Source: Spirosoma montaniterrae (lineage in GTDB: Bacteria; Bacteroidota; Bacteroidia; Cytophagales; Spirosomataceae). From it: a stretch of DNA of 64,000 nucleotides. The translations under genes and the position numbers were made by a program. The notes under the pieces were generated by a model. It saw nothing but the letters and a program-made list of their open reading frames with translations. It was not told the origin of the DNA and made no database searches. Shown here one piece after another: positions 1-7,974 of the stretch; the first letter of the stretch is position 1, and every line of letters starts with the position of its first letter. The DNA is taken from contig NZ_CP014263.1 of the NCBI RefSeq assembly GCF_001988955.1, positions 620,001 to 684,000 on the forward strand. Reading direction: 5' to 3'.

Positions 1-129
1 GGCTGACAAATTAAGCTCCGTTCCTAACTGAGCCAGAATACCGGCCCGGATGCTAAACGAAAAGGCCGTTGTGATAAGGGCAAAACAACTCGCGTTGAAG
101 AGCCGTGTCGCGTTAACAGATTGATTCAT
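1..129 (-). CDS. MFS transporter, N-terminal fragment (runs off the window start)
   Basis: The first 43 residues of a reverse-strand protein read from an ATG at 129 to the window edge. They form a short polar start followed by one hydrophobic segment with the pattern FALITTAFSFSIRAGILAQLG, which resembles the first membrane helix of Bacteroidota major facilitator (nucleoside/sugar permease-like) transporters. It is divergent from the Gfo/Idh/MocA gene at 332, so the 200-bp gap probably holds back-to-back promoters. A transporter beside two sugar dehydrogenases and an epimerase fits uptake of the substrate of that cluster. Only one helix is visible, so the family call is tentative. Confidence 0.55.
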   Translation of the reverse strand, partial: MNQSVNATRLFNASCFALITTAFSFSIRAGILAQLGTELNLSA

Positions 130-331
130 TGTCGAAAGAAGGGATTTAGTGGTTATTGACTAATCAAACACGAAAAGACAGTTGGCGGTGTAAACTCCCC
201 AAAATGGGACGTATTTGTGCAAAATTTCCGAAAAAAAAGTAAATCCGCTAATTTCCGCCCGCAAATTATTTAGACCCTGAAAATGGGTAAACGAGCCGAA
301 ATCGACTCTTTTCTCTCTTAAACAGTACGTT

Positions 332-1483
332 ATGCATCGCAAACTTCGCATGGGGCAGGTTGGGGGTAGCCTCGACGCCTTTATTGGGGCCGTTCACCGC
401 CGGGCCGCCGTCTTCGACCACGAAATAGAATTGGTAGCAGGCTGCTTCAGCCAATCGCCCGACAAATCAAAAGCGACCGGAAAGGCACTCTACCTCGCCG
501 ATGACCGCGTGTACGATTCCTTCGAGCAGATGATTCTGGCCGAAAAAGAACGACCCGACGGCGACCGTATCGACTTTGTGAGCATTGTGACGCCGAATCA
601 CATGCACTTTCCGGCAGCGAAGATGGCTCTCGAAAATGGCTTCCACGTCATCTGCGACAAGCCTATGACGCTCAACCTTCAGGAAGCCAAAGACCTCGCC
701 GACATTGTTGAGAAGTCGGGATTAGTATTTGGCCTGACGCATAACTACACGGGCTACCCGATGGTGAAAGAAGCCCGCGACATGATTCGCAACGGCAAAT
801 TGGGCAAGATTCGTAAAATTGTGGTCGAGTATCCGCAGGGCTGGCTTTCGCTCGATGAAGAAAACAAAGACTACAAGCAGGCCATCTGGCGTACCGACCC
901 GGCCCGCTCCGGTGCGGCAGGCTGCATGGGCGATATTGGCACCCACGCCGAGAACCTCGCCGAGTATGTTACAGGGTTGAAAATCAGCGAACTATGCGCC
1001 GACCTCAGCACCTTCGTACCGGGCCGCGCCCTTGACGACGACGGTAATGTGCTGTTGCGCTTCGAGAACGGCGCGAAGGGTGTGTTGCACGCCAGCCAAA
1101 TCAGCAATGGCGAAGAAAATAGCCTGAAAATTTTTGTGTATGGCGAACTGGGCGGCCTGGAGTGGCATCAGATGGAGCCGAATACGCTTAAATACAAATC
1201 GCAGGAGGGGCAGCGGCTTATCCGGCCCAACGTCGGTGCAATGTCGGCGGCAGCGAAAGCGCACATCCGGCTCCCGGCGGGCCACCCCGAAGGTTTTTTT
1301 GAAGCCTTCGCAAACATTTATCGCAACTTCGCCTACGCCGTTCGCGCTCACATGGCTGGCAAACCCGCCGACCCAATTTACGACTTCCCAACCGTTGAGG
1401 ATGGTGTGCGCGGCCTGGCCTTCATCGACACTGTGATTGCATCGAATAAGTCTGCCGAGAAGTGGACGAAGTTTGTTCAATGA
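332..1483 (+). CDS. Gfo/Idh/MocA family oxidoreductase (first copy)
   Basis: 383 residues, a normal length for the NAD(P)-dependent Gfo/Idh/MocA sugar dehydrogenases. The N-terminal Rossmann fold has a family-variant nucleotide loop (GQVGGSLDAFIGAVHR) instead of plain GxGxxG. The region VSIVTPNHMHFPAA and the CDKPM motif (in place of the usual EKP) mark the cofactor/catalytic strand, and the C-terminal alpha/beta domain contains GDIGTHAENL, the usual GxxxxH region. It is the first gene of a sugar cluster with a second dehydrogenase at 1627 and an epimerase at 3378. Such sets oxidise or epimerise sugars or inositols through keto intermediates; the actual substrate cannot be read from the sequence. 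Confidence 0.9.
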   Translation: MHRKLRMGQVGGSLDAFIGAVHRRAAVFDHEIELVAGCFSQSPDKSKATGKALYLADDRVYDSFEQMILAEKERPDGDRIDFVSIVTPNHMHFPAAKMALENGFHVICDKPMTLNLQEAKDLADIVEKSGLVFGLTHNYTGYPMVKEARDMIRNGKLGKIRKIVVEYPQGWLSLDEENKDYKQAIWRTDPARSGAAGCMGDIGTHAENLAEYVTGLKISELCADLSTFVPGRALDDDGNVLLRFENGAKGVLHASQISNGEENSLKIFVYGELGGLEWHQMEPNTLKYKSQEGQRLIRPNVGAMSAAAKAHIRLPAGHPEGFFEAFANIYRNFAYAVRAHMAGKPADPIYDFPTVEDGVRGLAFIDTVIASNKSAEKWTKFVQ

Positions 1484-1490
1484 GTTTTTT

Positions 1491-1591
1491 GTGACACAGA
1501 GATGCACAAAGGGACACAGAGATACACGGAGGATTATTTTAGAAAATATCTCTGTGTATCTCCGTGTTCCCTCTGTGTATCTCTGTGTCAC
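1491..1591. repeat. Imperfect inverted repeat built of CACAGAGATAC units
   Basis: The space between the two dehydrogenase genes is almost filled by an inverted repeat. The left part (from 1491) and right part (to 1591) are near reverse complements made of ACACAGAGAT/ATCTCTGTGT units, separated by an AT-rich loop around 1533-1545. The transcript would fold into a long hairpin between two genes that otherwise look like an operon, so it may be a processing or attenuation site, or just an interspersed repeat. Confidence 0.75.
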
Positions 1592-1626
1592 AACCCTAAC
1601 GTGTCATAACTTTCAACCCCAAACCA

Positions 1627-2775
1627 ATGTCAAAAATCAACATCGGTGTTGTCGGTACTGGCTTTATTGGCCCGGCCCACATCGAAGCCCTCCGTCGCCT
1701 ACCCAACACCAACGTGCTGGCTCTCTGCGAAGTAACGCCCGAATTGGCCCGTCAGAAAGCCGATCAACTCGGCATCGAACGCGCCTGTACGTTCGAGGAA
1801 CTACTCAGCATGGACGATATTCAGGCCGTGCATATCTGTACGCCCAACTTCCTGCACTACAGTCAATCGAAAGCCGCGCTGCTGGCGGGTAAGCATGTTG
1901 TCTGTGAGAAGCCACTGGCGAAAGATTTGCACGAAGCCGAAGAATTAGTGCAACTCGCGAAAGAAACGGGACTGGTGAATGCCGTACATTTCAACCTGCG
2001 CTACTATCCGCTGGTGCGGCAGATGCGCGTGATGCGTGAGAAAGGTGAATTGGGTGAATTGTATAGCGTAATCGGCTCATATCTACAGGATTGGCTGTTC
2101 TATGAAACCGATTACAACTGGCGGCTCGAACCCGACAAATCGGGCGATAGCCGGGCCATTGCCGACATTGGTTCGCACCTGATGGATTTGCTCGAATACG
2201 TAACGGGCGTGAAAACCGTTGCCGTGATGGCCGATTTCAATACCATTCACAAAACCCGCAAAAAGCCGCTGAAACCGGTGGAGACCTATTCGGGCAAAAT
2301 GCTCCAGCCCGAAGACTACGCCGACGTACCCATCAATACCGAAGACCATGCCAACGTGCTGCTGAAATTCGACAACGGCAACCGGGGCGTCATCACGGTG
2401 TCGCAGGTGTCGGCGGGACGCAAAAATCAGTTGAAAATCGAGATTTCGGGAGCGAAGAAAACGTTTGCGTTCGACTCCGAATCGCCGAATCAACTCTGGA
2501 TTGGCAACCGCGACGGCTACAACCAAACCATGAACGACGACCCTTCGCTGGTTCATGCCGAAGCACGGTCGGTCATTAGCTTTCCCGGCGGGCATAACGA
2601 AGGCTTCCCCGACACCTCGAAGCAGATGTTTAAGGAAGTGTATGCTGCCATCGAAGCGGGCAAACAACCCGAAAATCCGACGTATCCGACGTTTGCCGAC
2701 GGCTATCGGGAGTTATTGATTTGCGAAAAGATTCTTGAATCGAACCGGAAGCAGGCGTGGGTGGAAGTTGAATGA
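1627..2775 (+). CDS. Gfo/Idh/MocA family oxidoreductase (second copy)
   Basis: 382 residues with a classic Rossmann start (IGVVGTGFIGPAHIEAL), the HICTPNFLHY strand and the CEKPL motif carrying the conserved lysine of the family. The C-terminal domain has ADIGSHLMDLLEYVTG, matching the usual GxxxxH signature. It shares fold and several motifs with the protein at 332 but is clearly diverged, so the two probably act at different steps or on different keto-sugars of one pathway. The start is the ATG at 1627, directly after the 1491-1591 inverted repeat. Substrate unknown. Confidence 0.92.
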   Translation: MSKINIGVVGTGFIGPAHIEALRRLPNTNVLALCEVTPELARQKADQLGIERACTFEELLSMDDIQAVHICTPNFLHYSQSKAALLAGKHVVCEKPLAKDLHEAEELVQLAKETGLVNAVHFNLRYYPLVRQMRVMREKGELGELYSVIGSYLQDWLFYETDYNWRLEPDKSGDSRAIADIGSHLMDLLEYVTGVKTVAVMADFNTIHKTRKKPLKPVETYSGKMLQPEDYADVPINTEDHANVLLKFDNGNRGVITVSQVSAGRKNQLKIEISGAKKTFAFDSESPNQLWIGNRDGYNQTMNDDPSLVHAEARSVISFPGGHNEGFPDTSKQMFKEVYAAIEAGKQPENPTYPTFADGYRELLICEKILESNRKQAWVEVE

Positions 2776-2965
2776 TTGAATGGTTGAGTGATTGAATGGA
2801 GTGCCAAGCCCACTTCAGATGCCTCAACAACATGAGTAGTGTGCCTTCTGCATTCAATCACTCAATCATTCAATCATTCAACCATTCAGTCACTCAATCA
2901 TTCAAAATGTATCTTCCTCCAAGGACCATTTAATCGCTCAATCATTCCATCATTCAATATAAAAT
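2771..2965. repeat. CATTCAATCAYTCAATC repeat tract in inverted orientation
   Basis: The gap between the second dehydrogenase and the four-helix-bundle gene is filled with degenerate 8-9 nt units (TGATTGAATG on one side, CATTCAATCA/CACTCAATCA on the other). The short block at 2771-2799 is in reverse orientation to the blocks at 2850-2903 and 2932-2958. A related stretch (CAATCATTCCGTCATTCAACC) follows the four-helix-bundle gene at 3345-3370, so that gene is flanked on both sides. Nothing coding is seen in this stretch. Confidence 0.75.
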
Positions 2966-2968
2966 AAA

Positions 2969-3340
2969 ATGAACGATAAGATTGAGTTTGTGCAACAAAT
3001 GCAGCGTCGGACGAAAGATTTTGCCATTCGGAGCATTCGTTTGTATCGTGCTCTGCCCAAAACAGGCGAAGCACGAATTGTTGGTAAGCAGTACTTGCGG
3101 TCAGCTACATCTTTAGCGGCAAACTATCGTGCTGTTTGCCGGGCACGAAGCAATGCCGAGTACTTTGCGAAATTGAGTATTGTCGTTGAAGAAACTGATG
3201 AATCGCTGTTCTGGCTTGAGTTATTGGTTGAAGCAGAGATCATGTCTGAACAAAAATTAGCGAATCTGAAGCAGGAAGCAACAGAACTCTTATCAGTCTT
3301 TGCATCGGCCCGAAAAAATACCACCAGAACCCGACGCTGA
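2969..3340 (+). CDS. Four helix bundle protein (23S rRNA intervening-sequence type)
   Basis: 123 residues, alpha-helical throughout, with the family pattern DFAIRSIRLYRALP ... GKQYLRSATSLAANYRAVCRARS ... EYFAKLSIVVEETDESLFWLELL. This matches the standalone relatives of the protein encoded in 23S rRNA intervening sequences (the TIGR02436-like four helix bundle family, also related to Avd of diversity-generating retroelements). The molecular role of the standalone members is not established. It lies between two sugar genes, flanked by CAATCATTC-type repeats, which suggests insertion into the cluster. No catalytic residues are apparent. Confidence 0.85.
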   Translation: MNDKIEFVQQMQRRTKDFAIRSIRLYRALPKTGEARIVGKQYLRSATSLAANYRAVCRARSNAEYFAKLSIVVEETDESLFWLELLVEAEIMSEQKLANLKQEATELLSVFASARKNTTRTRR

Positions 3341-3377
3341 CCAGTCAATCATTCCGTCATTCAACCAGTCAACTTAC

Positions 3378-4430
3378 ATGAAAACAATGAAAGGGCCAGG
3401 TATTTTTCTGGCACAATTTCTTGGAGACGCCGAGCCGTTCAATTCCCTCGACTCCATCGCCCGCTACATGGCCGATCTCGGCTACAAGGGCATCCAACTC
3501 CCGACCTGGGACCCGCGCGTAATTGACCTGCAACAGGCCGCCGACAGCCAGACCTACTGCGACGATCTGAAAGGCAAACTGGCCGACATTGGCGTAGAAA
3601 TCACCGAACTCTCAACCCACCTGCAAGGGCAGTTGGTGGCGGTGCATCCGGCCTACGCGGCCATGTTCGCAGGTTTCGGTCCGGCAGAACTCGCCAACGA
3701 CGCCAAAGGGCAGCAGGAGTGGGCCACGAACCAACTCAAGTTAGCCGCCAAAGCATCGAAAAACCTCGGCCTTACCTCGCACGTCACGTTTTCGGGCGCA
3801 TTGCTGTGGCCGTTTATGTACCCGTGGCCGCAGCGTCCCGCCGGGTTGGTCGAAACAGGATTTACCGAACTGGCTACGCGCTGGAAACCTATTCTGGATG
3901 CATTCGATGAAGCAGGCGTGAACGTGGGGTATGAACTCCACCCCGGCGAAGACCTTCACGACGGTATCACGTTCGAGATGTTTCTGGAGAAAGTGGGCAA
4001 TCACCCCCGCGCCGGTATCAACTACGACCCAAGCCATTTCGTGTTGCAACAGCTTGATTACCTGCAATTTATTGACTTCTACCACGAGCGTATTTACGCC
4101 TATCACGTAAAAGACGCCGAGTTTAACCCGACGGGTAAGCAGGGCGTATACGGCGGTTTTCAGGGCTGGGTTGAGCGGGCCGGGCGGTTCCGGTCGCTGG
4201 GCGACGGGCAGGTGGATTTCCCCGGTATTTTCAGCAAACTGGCTCAGTACGATTACGACGGCTGGGCTGTGCTGGAGTGGGAGTGCGCCATCAAACACCC
4301 CGAACAGGGAGCCGCCGAAGGTGCGCCGTTCATTGCCGACCACATCATCCGCGTAACCGAACGCGCCTTCGACGACTTCGCCGGAACCGGTGCCGACGAA
4401 GCGTTTAATAAGCAGGTGCTGGGGTTGTAG
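3378..4430 (+). CDS. Sugar phosphate isomerase/epimerase (xylose isomerase-like TIM barrel)
   Basis: 350 residues from the ATG at 3378; the open frame extends upstream to 3300, but that part overlaps the previous gene and is not protein-like. Typical elements of the AP endonuclease 2/xylose isomerase-like TIM barrel are seen: VGYELHPGEDL (metal-binding Glu and His), INYDPSHFVLQ (Asp/His), YAYHVKDAEF (His/Asp) and GWAVLEWE (final Glu). These acidic and histidine residues would bind a divalent metal at the barrel mouth. Together with two Gfo/Idh/MocA dehydrogenases and a transporter it suggests catabolism of a modified sugar or inositol. Specificity cannot be set from sequence. Confidence 0.9.
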   Translation: MKTMKGPGIFLAQFLGDAEPFNSLDSIARYMADLGYKGIQLPTWDPRVIDLQQAADSQTYCDDLKGKLADIGVEITELSTHLQGQLVAVHPAYAAMFAGFGPAELANDAKGQQEWATNQLKLAAKASKNLGLTSHVTFSGALLWPFMYPWPQRPAGLVETGFTELATRWKPILDAFDEAGVNVGYELHPGEDLHDGITFEMFLEKVGNHPRAGINYDPSHFVLQQLDYLQFIDFYHERIYAYHVKDAEFNPTGKQGVYGGFQGWVERAGRFRSLGDGQVDFPGIFSKLAQYDYDGWAVLEWECAIKHPEQGAAEGAPFIADHIIRVTERAFDDFAGTGADEAFNKQVLGL

Positions 4431-4446
4431 TCTTAACTGTAAAGAA

Positions 4447-4496
4447 TTAGTTTTGAACCGTACCGAAATCCTGTTTTTGATACGGTTCAAAACTAA
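4447..4496. terminator. Hairpin terminator after the sugar cluster
   Basis: Perfect 16-bp arms at 4447-4462 (TTAGTTTTGAACCGTA) and 4481-4496 with an 18-nt loop, 17 bp after the epimerase stop. There is no long U tract, but the position at the end of the cluster suggests a transcript-end hairpin. Confidence 0.6.
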
Positions 4497-4511
4497 CAAC
4501 CAGTGAAAATA

Positions 4512-5054
4512 ATGCCTCGCCCGAAAACAAGCGTTTACATCGCTACCAGTTTGGATGGATTCATTGCCCGGCCCGACGGTACGCTCGATTGGCTGATGGA
4601 TGAACGCTATACCATTCCCGGCGAAGATTTTGGCTATCAGTTATTTATGGATTCGGTCGACACGCTCGTGATGGGCCGAAATACCTACGAAACTGTGCTG
4701 GGCTTTGACGAATGGCCGTATGCAGGCAAGCGGGTGGTTGTGCTGAGCAGCGGCACCCCCGCCGTACCCGATAAGCTGAGAAACGACGTTATGGTGCTGT
4801 CGTTGCCACCCGCCGGAGTACTCGACTACATAGCCCAACAGGGTGGGCAACACGTCTATATCGATGGCGGACAGACGATTCAGCGGTTTCTGCGCGATAA
4901 GTGTATCGATGACTTGATTATTACCCGGATGCCTGTGCTGATTGGCGAAGGCATACCGCTGTTTGGCGCACTCGCAGAAGATGTTCTGCTTTCGCACCTT
5001 GAAACAAAAGCGTTTGTCAACGGGGCTGTACAAAGCCGGTACGCTTGTGAATAG
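4512..5054 (+). CDS. Dihydrofolate reductase family protein (RibD C-terminal-like)
   Basis: 180 residues from the ATG at 4512; an in-frame GTG at 4503 would add three residues. The start SVYIATSLDGFIARPDGTLDWL and the stretch VDTLVMGRNTYETVLGF are hallmarks of the RibD-C/DHFR-like reductase superfamily, and VYIDGGQTIQRFL with IITRMPVLIGEGIPLFG forms the C-terminal NADPH-binding part. These small stand-alone proteins use NAD(P)H, but their physiological substrates are mostly unknown. It is followed 24 bp later by a Crp-type regulator, possibly co-transcribed. Confidence 0.85.
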   Translation: MPRPKTSVYIATSLDGFIARPDGTLDWLMDERYTIPGEDFGYQLFMDSVDTLVMGRNTYETVLGFDEWPYAGKRVVVLSSGTPAVPDKLRNDVMVLSLPPAGVLDYIAQQGGQHVYIDGGQTIQRFLRDKCIDDLIITRMPVLIGEGIPLFGALAEDVLLSHLETKAFVNGAVQSRYACE

Positions 5055-5078
5055 TAAACAGCCAATGCCCGTAATGCC

Positions 5079-5657
5079 GTGTCGTTAGAACCGTTAGCGC
5101 AATTGATTGGAGCCATTCACCCGCTATCGGTTGCCGATTGGTCGGCTTTTTCGGCTATATGGCATCCCATTTCGGCCAAACGAAAACAACCGATAACAAC
5201 AGCCGGGCAAACTGAAAACTACCTGTACTGCGTAACGGAGGGCGTTCAGCGGGTATATTATGTCGATGACGCAGGCCGGGAAGCAACGCTGCTGTTTACC
5301 TACGCGCCCTCGTTTGGCGGGGTGGTCGATTCGTTACTTCTTCGGCAACCTTCCCGCTACTATTACGAAACCTTGACGCCCTCAACGTTTTTGCGGGCGT
5401 CGTTTCACGATTTGCAAGCGGTAATGCAAGCCCACCCAGCAATTGAAACAGCGATTCGGTTGGGGACAACACAGGCGTTGTCGGGCGTGCTTGAACGCCT
5501 TGTCGAGCTACAATGCTATTCATCTGCCGAGAAGCTCAGGGCGTTGCTCCGGCGTAGTCCGCATTTGCTACAACTCGTGCCGCACAAATACATTGCCAAC
5601 TACATCGGCGTTGACCCCACCAACTTCAGCAAGCTCATCAATTCGATCCGGGCATAA
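5079..5657 (+). CDS. Crp/Fnr family transcriptional regulator
   Basis: 192 residues starting at a GTG at 5079; upstream ATGs are out of frame. The N-terminal two thirds is a cyclic-nucleotide-binding-like beta roll (YCVTEGVQRVYYVDDAGREATLLF), lacking the full Arg/Ser phosphate-binding cassette of true cAMP sensors. The C-terminus (VPHKYIANYIGVDPTNFSKLINSIR) is a short winged helix in which YIANYIGVDPTNFSKL fits the recognition helix. It belongs to the abundant Bacteroidota Crp-like regulators with unknown ligand. It may control the reductase before it and the DinB protein after it. Confidence 0.85.
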   Translation: MSLEPLAQLIGAIHPLSVADWSAFSAIWHPISAKRKQPITTAGQTENYLYCVTEGVQRVYYVDDAGREATLLFTYAPSFGGVVDSLLLRQPSRYYYETLTPSTFLRASFHDLQAVMQAHPAIETAIRLGTTQALSGVLERLVELQCYSSAEKLRALLRRSPHLLQLVPHKYIANYIGVDPTNFSKLINSIRA

Positions 5658-5729
5658 AATCGTGGTAAATACCAAGATTTACCAAAGATCGAACCGGCAA
5701 TTTTGCGCTGTAAAAAAACAGCAAACCCG

Positions 5730-6308
5730 ATGAGAACTACCATATCGCAACAAGAATGGCTCGATTCCCTCGAACAATGTGTGGAACAGCACATACAGAA
5801 GGCCATAGACTTTCAAAACATGGACGATGCCGTACTGAACAAACCAGCATCGGATGGCGGCTGGAGCGTAGCGCAATGTCTGGCACACCTGAACAGCTAC
5901 GGGCAATACTACCTGCCTTATCTGAAGAGTGGGTTGGGCGGGCAGTCAGGTAAACGGGGGGCAGCCGTATTCAAAAGTTCATGGCTGGGCAATTACCTGA
6001 CCCGGCTCATGAATCCCAACCTCAGTAAGCGGAAATTTAAAGCTGCCCAGCGTCATCAGCCCACCGCGTATTTATCAGCGCAACAGGTTGTAGCTGAGTT
6101 TATTGATCAACAGGAAGCGTTATTGGTGTTGCTAAAAAAAGCTGCTCTGGCTGATCTCAGTCAAGGCCGTATACCAACGTCGGTTATGCCGTGGATTCGC
6201 CTGAGTCTGGGCGATGTATTGCAGTTCGTGATTGTTCATAACGAGCGGCACATAGCTCAGGCCGGACGCGTACTTTCGGGTTGCACAGCCTCGTCGTTCC
6301 GAAAGTAG
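5730..6308 (+). CDS. DinB family protein
   Basis: 192 residues from the ATG at 5730 (the frame is open from a TTG at 5703). Features of the DinB/YfiT four-helix metal-binding fold are visible: the GGWSVAQCLAHLNSY helix with the first metal-ligand histidine and the C-terminal VIVHNERHIAQAGRV, whose HxxxH supplies the other two. Members are putative metal-dependent transferases or hydrolases, some using bacillithiol or similar thiols. The last 52 bp overlap the end of the convergent Fe-S protein gene. Confidence 0.8.
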   Translation: MRTTISQQEWLDSLEQCVEQHIQKAIDFQNMDDAVLNKPASDGGWSVAQCLAHLNSYGQYYLPYLKSGLGGQSGKRGAAVFKSSWLGNYLTRLMNPNLSKRKFKAAQRHQPTAYLSAQQVVAEFIDQQEALLVLLKKAALADLSQGRIPTSVMPWIRLSLGDVLQFVIVHNERHIAQAGRVLSGCTASSFRK

Positions 6309-6517
6309 CTGAGGGCTTTGGAAGGGCAGCGATCAACCTGCTCGGCGATGCGGGTGGTTTCGGCCCCGGCCATGTCGATCCAGGGGCGTTGACGGGGGTT
6401 GAAAACCTCGATCAACTGCGTCCAGCAGATTTTCGAGTGAATACAAACGGCAGGTTTCCAGACAACCGTTATTTCGCCGTTCGTGTAGGTTTTGGTGATG
6501 TCGGATGCGTCGTTCAT
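6257..6517 (-). CDS. (4Fe-4S) mono-cluster protein, YjdI-like
   Basis: 86 residues. The pattern KTYTNGEITVVWKPAVCIHSKICWTQLIEVF ... RCPSKALSYF matches the divergent ferredoxin-like mono-cluster family (Fer4_19/YjdI), with cysteines in CIHSKIC and DRCPSKAL. Only three cysteines are evident, as is common in this family. Its 3' end overlaps the convergent DinB gene by 52 bp. The OsmC gene lies 17 bp upstream on the same strand, so the two probably form a small redox-related operon. The electron-transfer partner is unknown. Confidence 0.8.
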   Translation of the reverse strand: MNDASDITKTYTNGEITVVWKPAVCIHSKICWTQLIEVFNPRQRPWIDMAGAETTRIAEQVDRCPSKALSYFRNDEAVQPESTRPA

Positions 6518-6534
6518 AAAACAAAATAGGAGAG

Positions 6535-6924
6535 TTAGTCCACTAAAGTTGTCTCAAAATCAGCCGGTTGTGCTAAGGTTCGGTGAATGGGACAGCGGTC
6601 GGCCATGTCGAGCAGGCGGGCGCGCTGGTCGGTCGTCAGATCGCCGTTCAGAATTAGCTTCATCGTATACCGTGTTCGTTTTGTGTCGGGGTCGCTGCTA
6701 AAATCAACGTGGGCCACCACCGAATCGAGCGGCCATCCTTTTCGGTCGGCATACATCCGCAGCGTAATGACCGTGCACGACGCCAGTGCGCCCGCCAGCA
6801 AATCGCCCGGTGTCATCCCCCGGTCCTGCCCACCCGCATCGAATGGCTCATCGACTACAATCACTTGCGACGAGGTAGACAAATGCGTTTCGTAAGGCGT
6901 TCGTTCGATGCGGGCGGTAATCAT
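6535..6924 (-). CDS. OsmC family protein
   Basis: 129 residues with the OsmC/Ohr fold signature: GMTPGDLLAGALASCTVITLRMYADRKGW carries the first redox cysteine and ADRCPIHRTL the second. The pair reduces organic or fatty-acid hydroperoxides in characterised OsmC/Ohr proteins, in the cytoplasm with a dithiol donor. This one belongs to the shorter YhfA-like branch. It lies 17 bp upstream of the mono-cluster Fe-S gene on the same strand. Confidence 0.85.
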   Translation of the reverse strand: MITARIERTPYETHLSTSSQVIVVDEPFDAGGQDRGMTPGDLLAGALASCTVITLRMYADRKGWPLDSVVAHVDFSSDPDTKRTRYTMKLILNGDLTTDQRARLLDMADRCPIHRTLAQPADFETTLVD

Positions 6925-6966
6925 TTGGGAGTGATGAGTGTGTGCTAAATATACAAGTTATGGCCT

Positions 6967-7136
6967 ACTTATACCAATTTGACGTTGCAGTAGGGTATGG
7001 CTGACGCAGGTGGGCTGGCGCAAAGGAGACGCAAAGGGTTGCGTCTCTACAGTTGACCACCCGGTGTAGAGACGCAACCCTTTGCGTCTCCTTTGCGCCA
7101 GCCACTAACCCAACGTCCCCCTCGCGCCAGCCATAC
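6967..7136. repeat. Palindromic interspersed element with 39-bp perfect inner arms
   Basis: The inner core is a perfect inverted repeat: 7013-7051 against 7065-7103, loop 13 nt, containing GAGACGCAAAGGGTTGCGTCTC. Outer parts GTATGGCTGACGCAGG (6995) and CGCGCCAGCCATACG (about 7123-7137) are also inverted copies. The left end ACTTATACCAATTTGAC at 6967 matches, in inverse orientation, the right end of the element at 23.1 kb, so both belong to one family. No coding potential; probably a non-autonomous MITE-like repeat that can also end transcripts of pyrE's neighbours. Confidence 0.8.
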
Positions 7137-7148
7137 GACAACCCCTAA

Positions 7149-7796
7149 CTACTGCTTACTATTTCCCCATTCGGCTGGATTCTGCCGCCATGCTGCCAGC
7201 GAATCGAGGGCGTTGGCCGGGATGTAGTTCAGAGCCTGGGCTTCGGTTAGCAGGGCGTCGTAGTGGCTCAGGCAAACTAATGGCACCTGCCTGTCGGCAA
7301 AATTCTGATCGGCCAGCGGGAATCCATACGTAAAAATAGCGGCCATGCCCAGCACGTTGGCTCCAGCCGCCCGCAACGCATCGACCACCTTCAGCGAACT
7401 GCCACCGGTCGAGATCAGGTCTTCAATTACTACCACATTCTGGCCGGGCAGTAGCCGACCTTCAATCTGTTTGCCCATGCCGTGGGCTTTAGGTTCGGGC
7501 CGAACGTAGCAGTAGGGGAGGTCCAGCACGTCGGCTACCAGAGCACCCTGCGGAATGCCCGCCGTAGCGACTCCGGCAATGGCCTCTGCTGCCGGGAAGT
7601 TCTCACGAATGACATCGGCCAGCGCATTTTTGATGAACGAGCGCACTGCCGGATCGGCCAGCGTAACCCGATTGTCGCAGTAAATGGGTGATTTCCAGCC
7701 CGAACTCCACGTAAAGGGTGCGTCGGGCCGAAGTCGAACGGCCTGTACCGCCAGCAGATGACGGGCTACAGCCTGTTGAACAGTCAGTGAATCCAC
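7149..7796 (-). CDS. pyrE: Orotate phosphoribosyltransferase
   Basis: 215 residues, the usual length for PyrE, which joins orotate to PRPP to give orotidine 5'-phosphate in pyrimidine synthesis in the cytoplasm. The PRPP-binding motif VVVIEDLISTGGSSL is intact, as are the N-terminal FTWSSGWKSPIYCDNR (orotate-binding SG.KSP.Y) and the flexible-loop region YVRPEPKAHGMGKQIEG. It stands alone, with a palindromic repeat element downstream and a divergent sensor kinase upstream. A TAnnTTTG-type box lies about 26 bp before the start. Confidence 0.95.
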   Translation of the reverse strand: MDSLTVQQAVARHLLAVQAVRLRPDAPFTWSSGWKSPIYCDNRVTLADPAVRSFIKNALADVIRENFPAAEAIAGVATAGIPQGALVADVLDLPYCYVRPEPKAHGMGKQIEGRLLPGQNVVVIEDLISTGGSSLKVVDALRAAGANVLGMAAIFTYGFPLADQNFADRQVPLVCLSHYDALLTEAQALNYIPANALDSLAAWRQNPAEWGNSKQ

Positions 7797-7821
7797 GAAA
7801 AAGCAAAAAAAGTTTTAGACT

Positions 7822-7829
7822 CAAAAGTA
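7822..7829 (-). promoter_or_regulatory. Putative -7 promoter box of pyrE
   Basis: On the reverse strand the sequence TACTTTTG fits the Bacteroidota -7 consensus TAnnTTTG exactly. It lies 26 bp before the pyrE ATG. No clear TTTG -33 element was seen at the expected distance, so the call rests on one box. Confidence 0.45.
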
Positions 7830-7974
7830 CAGAAAGCTGTTTGATCTTTCGCTCGCTATTGCTTGACCCTCCCGTTAAATAAAATAAATTGTTACTGACT
7901 AAGGGGTATGAGTGCCGAAAAATGGACTTATGATTTATCTTTATAGGTAGTTAGATACCCGCCTATCGTAGCTG

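Noticed and set aside
992..1591. 199-codon open frame antisense to the first dehydrogenase
   Set aside because: It is a shadow of a strongly supported gene, with repeat-derived residues at its start and no protein-like pattern.
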